From: Parvularia atlantis
Lineage: Eukaryota > Opisthokonta > Rotosphaerida
DNA: 10,946 nucleotides
Reading direction: 5' to 3'
Assembly (NCBI GenBank): GCA_943704415.1
Contig: CALSCO010001179.1
Span: forward strand, 1-10,946
Shown here: in pieces, positions 1 through 7,872 of the stretch
How positions within the stretch are numbered: the first letter of the stretch is position 1
How the letters are laid out: each line of letters starts with the position of its first letter
Notes under the pieces: generated by a model
The model's database searches: none
What the model was told of the DNA's origin: nothing
The model's input: only the letters and a program-made list of their open reading frames with translations
Position numbers and translations under genes: made by a program

Positions 1-326
1 GGGGGGGGCGCGCGCGCGGGCCCTGGTCGTCGGCGCCGCATCGGGGGCCGCATCGGCGCGGCCACGCACTCGACCTCGACGTCGGCGCTGACGTGGCCCG
101 CGCCCGCCCCGGCCTCGCCCAGTGGCCGTAGGTGCAGCACGAACTTGCCCACGGCGCCGCCCGTCCGCTGCCACGCCGTCTTGACCTCCTCAAAGTCGCC
201 CTGTGCGCGCCGCATCGGCCCCCCGTCCCCGTCCACGTCCCCGTCCACGTCCACGCCCCGCTCGCGCACCATGAAGATGGACCGCAGCGCCTCCACCTCG
301 TTGCGCTGCACCTCGGCCGGGTCCAT
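1..326 (-). CDS. RWD-domain protein, GCN2 (eIF2-alpha kinase) N-terminus-like, partial
   Basis: The 5' part of a gene that runs off the left window edge. Exon 1 is 270-326 (ATG at 326-324), intron 1 is 201-269 (69 nt, GTGCGC...CACAG) and exon 2 is 70-200. A possible second intron at 23-69 (47 nt, GTGCGT...CCAG) would leave exon 3 at 1-22. The spliced N-terminus reads QRNEVEALRSIFM then GDFEEVKTAWQ, followed by a beta-strand-like FVLHLRPLG and VSADVEVE. The N-E-x-E-A-[LI]-x-S-I-[FY] start and the later DF...W...F.L.LR spacing match the RWD domain at the N-terminus of fungal GCN2. That domain binds the activator GCN1 during amino-acid starvation. Removing intron 1 joins SIFM to GDF exactly as in GCN2, which supports the splice. 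The kinase and HisRS-like domains are outside the window, so another RWD protein remains possible. The first 20 bases are G/C-only and may be poor contig-end sequence. Confidence 0.68.
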   Translation of the reverse strand, partial: MDPAEVQRNEVEALRSIFMVRERGVDVDGDVDGDGGPMRRAQGDFEEVKTAWQRTGGAVGKFVLHLRPLGEAGAGAGHVSADVEVECVAAPMRPPMRRRRPGPARAPP

Positions 327-447
327 CCTTGCAGAATTCGTGTGTACGTCCTTAACTGCTCACCGCTCCAACGACAACCGCCTCACAGCGCATCAGCGCA
401 TAGCAGCCATGTCGGACATGTGCGTGACAGCCAGTCGTGCGTTTGAT
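327..447. promoter_or_regulatory. Divergent intergenic region between the RWD gene and the ABCD transporter gene
   Basis: At most 121 nt separate the two divergent start codons, and only 82 nt if the transporter starts at ATG 409. Both core promoters and both 5' UTRs must fit here or overlap the genes. I see no TATA box. The stretch around 335-405 is less G+C-rich than the flanking coding DNA and contains CTCAC-type repeats. The promoter role is inferred from position only. Confidence 0.5.
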
Positions 448-3381
448 ATGGCCGCCCGTCACTTTTCGCCTGCCGCAATGCCGCCACCGCCGCCGCTGGT
501 GCCGGGCGCGTCGCGGCTGCGCGCGGTGGCGCTGTACGTGCTCGCGCACCCGTCGCTGTACACGCGCGCGCTGGTGGCCGTGCGGCTGCTGACGTGCGTC
601 GCCTCGCCCGCGCTGCCGCACATGAAAGCGCTGAGCTGTCTTCGCCGCCCAGGTACCTCTACAAGCGCACGCGGCCGCGCCAGCCGCGCACGGCGGCCGA
701 GGCGGCGCAGGCGCGGCGCGCGCAGAAAGGCCGCGTCGAGGTCGACGCGCAGTTTGCCCGGCGGCTGTGGGCGCTGCTGCGCGTGTGCATCCCCGGCCCG
801 CTCTCGCGCGAGTTTGCGATGCTCGTGACGCACACGGGTTTCCTCGTCGGCCGCACCTGGCTCAGCGTCGTCGTCGCCAACCTCGACGGTGCCGTTGCAT
901 GGCGATTACGGCGGCGACGCTCACGACGGACGCGTGCGCGCACTCGCAGGCCTCCTCGTCAAGACGCTCGTCGAGCGCGATGCAAAGGCGTTCCTGCGCG
1001 GCCTCGCCATGTGGTTCGGCATCGCCGTCCCGGCTACCTTCACCAACTCGATGGTGCGCGCTGTGGCTGTCGTGGATCGGTGCTGCTGCTCATGCACACG
1101 CTTGCCCGCACGCCGCACACGCCGCACACCCACGCAGATCAAGTACCTCCAGAGCAAGCTGGCCATCAGCTTCCGCACGCGCCTCACCGACCACATCCAC
1201 AAAAAGTACCTCGAGGCAAAGACCTACTACAAGGTCATCAACCTCGATTCGCGCATCGAGAACGCCGACCAGTGCGCCGCGCCGACCACCTTCGTGCTCA
1301 CACCGCCAGCTGACCCCGTTCGCCCAGGCTCATCACGACCGACGTCAACAAGTTCTGCGAGGCCCTCGCCGAGCTCTACGGCAACCTGGGCAAGCCCGCG
1401 CTCGACATGTGGCTGTTCACGCGCGAGCTCGAGACCAACATGGGTGCGTGCCTGCGGGACCCCCCAAGCGCGTCTGCTCACGCAGCACCCAGGCGACCGC
1501 GGCGTCGGCACGCTCTGGTGGGCGTACTACGCCACAGCGGCCCTCATGCGCGCCGTCACGCCGCCCTTTGGCAAGCTTCGCGCGGAGGAGGCGCGGCTCG
1601 AGGGCGAGTTCCGCTTCGCACACAGCCGCATCATCACCAACGCCGAGGAGATCGCCTTCTACGGCGGGCAGGAGGTCGAGTTGGCAACGCTCGACAAGCG
1701 CTACCTCAGCCTCGTTCGCCACACCAACAAGTGCGCACACACGCTGGCTTGCGTGCAGGGACGCGCGCGTTGAAACCCGCGCAGGATCTACCAGACGCGC
1801 GTGTGGTTCAACATGTTTGGTGCGAGCGCCGCCTGCCGCGTGTGCGCGTGCCACTGACTGCGCCGCAGAGGACCTGCTAATCAAGTATGCTTGGACGACG
1901 ATCGGCCTGCTCGCCCAGGCCATCCCCGTGTTCTTCCCCGACGCCGTGCTGCTGATGGACGCGACGCGCGAGATGAAGGACGGCGAGACCGCGGCCGGGC
2001 GCACGGAGAAGTACGTGACCAACAAGCGGCTTATGACGTCGCTGGCGGACGCGGGCGGGCGTCTCATGTACTCGTACAAGGTGTGCTGCTGCCCGCTGCA
2101 AGGGCTGCGTGGATACTGACGCACGCGCACGTGCAGGACCTCACCGAGCTCGCGGGCTACACCGCGCGCGTGGCCGACATGCTCGACGTGTTTGCGGACG
2201 TGCAGAAGGCGCACTACGAGAAGGTCATGACTAACAAGGACCTCGACCTGAACGATCTTCGCGGGCGCGTTGTCGCGACCGAGGACGGCGCGCTGCGCTT
2301 CGACGACGTACCAGTCATCTCGCCCAACGGTGACCTGCTCGTGCGGGTGCGCCCGGGCTGTCGCTGCTGCGCACCGCGACAACTCACGCCTGATGCGGCT
2401 CATAGGACATGCGCTTCAACGTCCAGCCCGGCCAGCACCTCATGATCACCGGCCCAAACGGCTGCGGCAAGAGCTCGCTCGTGCGCATCGTCGCGGAGCT
2501 GTGGCCGGCCTTCAGTGCGCGCTCGCGCGCGTGCCTTCAGTCCCGCCGGCGCTGACGACGACTGCGGTTCGCCAGGCGGCACAGTCGGCAAGCCGCAGGG
2601 CTACCGCGACATTTTCTTCGTCCCGCAGCGGCCGTACCTGCCGATCGGCTCGCTGTGCCAGCAGGTCATCTACCCGGACACGGAGGAGGAGGCGCGCCAG
2701 AGTGCGTCCTCGTGCGCTGCGGGCGCGGCCACCGGCTGACGCGCGGCGCAGAGGGCTTCACGGACGACAAGCTGATGGAGATCCTCGAGGCGACGTACCT
2801 GGCCAAGATTCCCGCGCGCGAGGGCGGCTGGGACACGGTCAAGGAGTGCGTGCTGCGGCGTGCGTATGCTGCTTCGCTAACCACCCCGCCAGGTGGAAGG
2901 ACGTGTTCTCGGGCGGCGAGAAGCAGCGCGTGGGCATGGCGCGCGTGTTCTACCACAAGCCGCGCTTCGCCGTGCTGGACGAGTGTGCGTGGCTGCGCGC
3001 CGGCGCCGTGTGTGTGTGGCGGCTGACGCGGCGCGACGCCCGCAGGCACAAGCGCCGTGAGCGTCGACGTCGAGGGCAAGATGTATGCGCACGCCAAGGA
3101 GCTGGGCATCAGTGCGTTTGCTCGCAGGCTCGCAGTTGCGCCTGATGGGTGTATGCGCGCGCGCAGGCCTCGTGACGGTGTCGCACCGGCCGTCGCTGTT
3201 CAAGTATCACCAGCACCTGCTGCGTCTGGACGGGCAGCAGGGGTGGCAGTTTGAGAAGCTCGATTCTGGCAAGGAGCTGCTGTCGCTCGCGGACGAGATC
3301 AGCCAGCTCGAGCGCAAGATCGCGGCGATGCCGGCCGCGCGCGAGCGCCTCGGCGTGGTCAACAAGCAGCTGCGCCTTTGA
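448..3381 (+). CDS. ABCD1/2: Peroxisomal ABC half-transporter, ABCD1/2 (ALDP/Pxa) type
   Basis: Imports long- or very-long-chain fatty acyl-CoA into peroxisomes for beta-oxidation; works as a dimer of half-transporters. Exons: 448-593, 653-888, 950-1053, 1138-1271, 1328-1443, 1493-1730, 1785-1819, 1869-2080, 2137-2346, 2406-2514, 2576-2701, 2752-2845, 2893-2984, 3046-3111, 3167-3381 (2133 nt, 710 aa; human ABCD1 has about 745). All phases agree. The membrane domain comes first, including [13 protein letters not shown] and an EAA-like [12 protein letters not shown] (about 295-306). The nucleotide-binding domain follows: Walker [10 protein letters not shown] (493-501), Q-loop PQRPY (Q531), signature FSGGEKQR (592-599), Walker B FAVLDE (D616, E617) and H-loop SHR (H646). 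All catalytic residues are present. The tail FEKLDS plus a short coiled coil matches ABCD1/2 rather than ABCD3. ATGs at 409 and 478 are in frame too; 448 has purine at -3 and G at +4. Exon 7 is only 35 nt. Confidence 0.94.
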
Positions 3382-3392
3382 ACGCACAGGCC

Positions 3393-3399
3393 TATATAT
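3393..3399 (+). promoter_or_regulatory. TATATAT element between ABCD and GSAP genes
   Basis: An isolated AT-only heptamer lies 12 nt after the transporter stop codon and about 150 nt before the GSAP start codon, in otherwise G+C-rich DNA. It could be the TATA box of the GSAP gene or an AT-rich 3'-end processing signal of the transporter. Position alone does not decide. The rest of 3382-3548 shows no gene. Confidence 0.35.
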
Positions 3400-3548
3400 C
3401 ACTCAGTGGGGCACAGTGTGCATTGAAGCACGAGCAGGTGGACACATCCGCGCCGCAGCGACAGGCATGGCGGACTGCGCCGCTGTCACGCTTCTCGCGG
3501 GCTGATCATTCGCCGCGCGCCCGCAGCCTCCGCCTCCCTCCCGCCGCG

Positions 3549-5417
3549 ATGCTGCGCCTCGAGCGCGTGTTCAGCGTCGCCGATGACGTGCTGCCGCTGC
3601 TGCCGCCGCTGGCGGCGTCGGTGATGGAGGTGCGGGGCGCCGCAGCGGACGCGCGATGCTGACGTCGCCGTGACGGCAGGCCGCGGCCCTCGCCGACGCC
3701 GACCCGATGGACTCGGCGCTGTCATCGGCCGGGCCGGACGCGCAGGCGCTACTGCTGCGGGTGCGCGCCCGTGCCGTGCGTGAATCGGGGCGCTGACGGC
3801 ACGGCGCGGCGCGGCAGGAGCGCAACATCAAGGTCGTCGGGCAGGAGCGCGGCGGGCTTATCCTGTTCACATGGGACGGGTACCGCGACGAGGGCGAGCC
3901 GCCCAACGCCGACAAGGTCACCTTCGTCGAGCTGCTGCAGATGCCCGAGCGCACGCGCACGCTGCTGTACGTGCACCACTCGGTCGCCAACATCGTCCAC
4001 GCCTCGGTCAACCAGGACCGCAACCTGCTCGGTGCGCTGCAGCAGCAGCGAGCGGCGCACACCCTGCTGAGGCACCGCGCGCCGCAGTCTTCACCGTCTA
4101 CCAGCGCTCACAGGCGCCGCTCAACACGGGCGCGGTCGAGGGTGAGCTGCAGGGTGCGCGGCGTGTGCGCTGCCTCTCTCTCGCCCGCCCACCTCGCGCC
4201 CTGGTAGACATCTACGAGACGTGCATGGCCGAGATCCAGCCGCAGAGCCGCGTATTCTCGCTTGGCAACCCCAGCCGCAAGTTCCAGCGCGTTCAGTTTC
4301 TGCCGATCCACGCCGACAACGGCCAGCGCGCGCGCCAGCAGAAGGTGCGTCGTGCGCGGGACGTGGGCCGGTCCGGCGCCGAACAGCAGGCGCATGGCGC
4401 ACAGGCACTGTACTATCTCCTGTTCATCGTGCACAAGGAGTACATCCACGCCTACTCCCTGCCGATGTCGTACATCAAAGCCAACAACGCCAAGCCCGGC
4501 TGGGTGCTTGCGCGCAGCCTGTCGCGCTGCCCTTGCGAGCTCACACATGCCGCCACGCGCACAGCGCATCGTCGAGCAGCCGCGCAAGGAGTACCAGGTG
4601 GCCAAGAAGTTCCTGTGGTACCAGTGGGACATGCCGACGCAGGTGCGCGTTTGTCGCGCTTCCTCGCGATGTTGATGCGTGCGTGTGCAACAGACGCTGT
4701 ACTACCTCTACGCCAAGCCGAACCCAAAGGAGCAGATGAACAAGCTGGAGCTGATGCTGCGCGGCGTCGTGTTTGTTGACGTGCGTCTCTTGCGTGGCAC
4801 AATGGCGAGCAGCCCAGCTCACACGCGTCGCGCAGGACGGCAAGAGCGAGATCACGTATGACTCGCCCATCCCGATCAAGCTGCGGCCCAACCTGCCCGA
4901 GGACACGGACTATATCAACCTGCCGTGCGCGCGCGCCGTGCCCGGTGCGTTCGTCCTGCGCGTGCGTTGGTCGTGGTGACGCTGACGGCTGCGGCAGACG
5001 CGTGGTTCCACATGGAGGTCGTGCGCACGGATGCCAACACGCACGTGGCATGCTACCAGGCGCCGTACGACGACAAGAGCGGCCACAACCAGGTCCAGGT
5101 CACGGTCGTGCTGCTGCAGCGCCTGTCCAAGCTCGACTTTGTCATCCCGCTCAACAACTTTGCGCCCGAGGTCGTCGCGCGCACGCGCGTCGCCTTCACC
5201 ACGCTCAGTGCGTCTGGTTGCACGCGCGTGAGCGGCCGTGGCTCACGCGCCTTCGCCTCGCGCAGACCACATGCTCCTGATCTACTTGGCCGGGCACTAC
5301 CTGCAGCTGGTCGACTGCAGCTCCGAGCACGAGCCCAGCCCGAGCTTGTACTTCACCGGTGCGCGCGCGCACTCCGCTCTGCCGCCTGCTGGTGTGCTCA
5401 GTGTGTGTGTGTGTGTC

Positions 5418-5452
<35 letters not shown>

Positions 5453-7823
5453 GCGCGCAGGGTCCGAGCTGGTGACGCCGTTCCCCGACCACGTCGAGGA
5501 CGACGTGCGCGGCTTTGGGTTTACGACGCAGATGGAGCTGTTTGCGAACGACACGGCTGAGCTCGGTGCGACAGCTGCGAGGGCGTGTCGGTGCTCGCTG
5601 ATCGTCGTTGCCAGGTTTCGCGCTGTACGACTGCCGTTTCGACCGCGCGTACCGCTACACGTTTGCTGAGGAGGCGCTGCTTGCGTTCTTCGCGCGCGCG
5701 GTGCCGCAGGTGCGCTGCGCTTGGTGGTGCACACTTGGCAGTGCTGAGCGTGCGCGGCCGCAGATCGCACACGTGCAGAGCCTGCACCTCGCGATCGTGC
5801 ACCTGCCCGACACTGCGCTCGCGGTCCGGGTGCGCGCTGCTTGTCCGCTGCCTTTCCCGCACGCTCGGCTGACGCGTTCGCTTGCTCAGGCCATGCAGCA
5901 GATGTGCGCCACGCAGTCGCACCTGGCCACGGCCGACGTGCTCAAGGAGTTCCTGATCGGTGCGGGCCGCCGGCAGATCGCTGTGACTGAGCTGACGGCC
6001 GCGCACGCACACAGGCATGACCTACACCGACATGCGCGACAAGCACGGCAAGGAGCATGGCGCTGCGGCGCTGCTGCGTCTGCTGCCCGTGACGACCATT
6101 GTGCCGTTCGGTGCCGCCGGCGCGGACGAGGCGTCGGGCCCGTCGCTCGAAGACGTGCGGCCAGCACTCGCTGGCTGAGCATAGGGCTCACACACGCCCG
6201 CAGCGCCGCACGAGCTTCGGTCGGTCCGGGACGATGGAGGACATCGCGTTCCTCAGTCGCGGCGTGCCGCCGGGCGCGGCGAGCGGCGGGCGGCCGCACC
6301 GCTTCTCGGCCGAGGCCGCGTTGGCGTCGTACATGCCGAGTGTGGCGCTACCTGTCCAGCCGATGTCGAGCGCCGCGTCGCAGCAGACGGCGCTGGTCAC
6401 GGCCGCGAGCGCCAACCAGGGTGCGTCCGTGGCTTGTCGCGCACGGTGTTGACGAGGCACGTCCAGGGCAGAGGCGCGGGCCGCTGTCGACGTTCTTCGG
6501 GCGGCTGCTCAGCCCGCTGATCAGTGACCGTGCGTTTGGGGCGGCCGATGCTTGCGCCGCGGGGCTGACGGTCGCTCTCGCAGCGTCGCCCACCCTCAAG
6601 CTGCGCACGGCGTCGTCGCAGAGCGGCTTCAGCGCGGGCAGCAACACCAGCCTCGGCTTGATGAACGCGCCGAGCGAGGAGGAGGAGGAAGACCTGCAGC
6701 ACCGGCAGCGGCTGATCGACGTGCTGGTGAGCGCACGCGCACGAAGCAAGTCACTGCGGCTGCGCTCAAGTGCGGTGACGCAGACCGACTTTCTCACGGC
6801 GGGCCTGCCGCGGGACGTGCGACCGCGCGCGGCGGCGTGGGCGAGCAGCTACACGGCGAGCCAGAAGACGCAGGCGGCGAACCTGTGGAACGTGGTCGAC
6901 GACACGCTGCGGACGTGCGTCGGCTGCCGGGCCGTGCACCTGCGTGCTGAAGTTGACGGTGGTGCGCCAGTCTGCCGAACCTGGGCGACCAGCGCGACGG
7001 GCCCAAGCGGCCAACGACCGAGCACTTTGCGATCTTTCAGCTGATGGGTGCGCCCGTGGCGCCTCGTGTGTGTGAAGTGACCGCCTCTGACGGCGAGCGC
7101 GTGCGGCAGAGGCGCTGTACTCGGCCTTGGAGGAGCTGCACTTCCCCTTCCCCGACGGCCTCCACACCAAGTGCGCGCGCACGCGTGCCGCCCGTGCGCA
7201 GCAGCTGACGCGTGCGCTCGCACCGCAGGTTCGCCGTGCACGGGCTGCACTGCCTGCCGCGGCACGTCTTTGTGCAGTGCGCCACTGCTCCCAATCGCTC
7301 GCTCGCGGCTCACGGCGCTGCATGCGCGAAGGTACCTCGACCGTGGCGTGTTCCGCACGACCAAGAGCTTCACCGAGCACGTGATTCAGCTGCTGCGCAC
7401 GTCAACGGCGCCCGAGGACTGCCACTTCCGGACGCAGATGGTCGCGCGCATGCGCAACAAGGTGCGCTGACGTTGCAGCCGCTCGCCGTCCTGAGCCGCT
7501 GCGCCCCGCAGCAACGCGCGCTGATGGTGCTCAAGCGCCTGCCCGAGCACAAGCGGCTGACGACGATGCTGATGGTGCAGTCGCTGCTGGCCGAGGGCGC
7601 ACCCGCGGCCGACGCGTCCGACGACGACGACGCGGGCGACGGCGACGCGTCGGTGGTGATGAACCTGGACGGGCTGTCGATGGCCGAGAACGAGGCCGCG
7701 CTCAACGCGGTCGACTACAAGTTCATCCCGCTCAACGTGTTTGCGCAGCACCTGCGCGTCAAGGGCCTGCAGCCGGCCGAGGTCAAGGAAGTGCTGGCGA
7801 CGGTGCCGCTCGACATGAGCTGA
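3549..7823 (+). CDS. GSAP: Gamma-secretase-activating protein (GSAP) homologue, full length
   Basis: In mammals GSAP binds gamma-secretase and the APP C-terminal fragment; its role elsewhere is unknown. Exons: 3549-3629, 3680-3760, 3818-4031, 4088-4153, 4208-4344, 4405-4503, 4565-4642, 4694-4780, 4836-4944, 4998-5207, 5266-5358, 5461-5565, 5615-5709, 5764-5829, 5890-5959, 6015-6154, 6204-6420, 6467-6529, 6584-6726, 6784-6914, 6971-7047, 7110-7170, 7229-7276, 7332-7461, 7512-7823 (2913 nt, 970 aa; human 854). Phases agree throughout. Marks of the family: start MLRLERVFSVADDVLP, KKFLWYQWDMPTQTLYYLY, NHMLLIYLAGHYLQLVD, ADVLKEFLIG, EHFAIFQLM followed by LHFPFPDGLHT and CLPRHVFVQYLDRGVF, and FIPLNVF (938-944). 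The strand-rich N-terminal half suggests a propeller-like fold and the C-terminal half is helical (inference). An acidic insert (D901-D912) interrupts the C-terminal domain. Intron 4 could instead start at 4142 in the same phase, and intron 5 could end at 4389. Function here should not be assumed to involve gamma-secretase. Confidence 0.85.
5401..5453 (+). repeat. (GT)n microsatellite in GSAP intron 11
   Basis: An imperfect GT dinucleotide run (interrupted by one TCT and one TTT step) fills the 3' half of intron 11 (5359-5460, 102 nt), the longest intron of this gene. It sits between a CTCAG branch-like motif near 5396 and the GCGCGCAG acceptor, where a pyrimidine tract would normally lie. 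The intron is a multiple of three and stop-free, so retention would add 34 residues, many of them alternating Val and Cys. Confidence 0.9.
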
Positions 7824-7872
7824 ACAGTCTGGTTGGTGTGTGTACTGCGAGCAAAGGCATGACGGATCACTT
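7824..7872. other. 49-nt gap between convergent stop codons of GSAP and dysbindin
   Basis: The GSAP stop (7821-7823, plus) and the dysbindin stop (7875-7873, minus) face each other. Only 49 nt remain for both 3' UTRs and termination sites, so the transcripts very likely overlap in antisense. I see no AATAAA on either strand. Confidence 0.75.

Noticed and set aside
132-446. Plus-strand open frames at 132-446 and 145-828
   Set aside because: Up to 326 they are antisense to the RWD gene. Only the part of the second frame from about 409 or 448 to 593 is used, as exon 1 of the ABCD gene.
1417-2403. A 328-codon minus-strand open frame opposite the ABCD gene
   Set aside because: An antisense shadow of high-G+C exons. 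The plus strand carries conserved ABCD exons with consistent splice phases across the same region.
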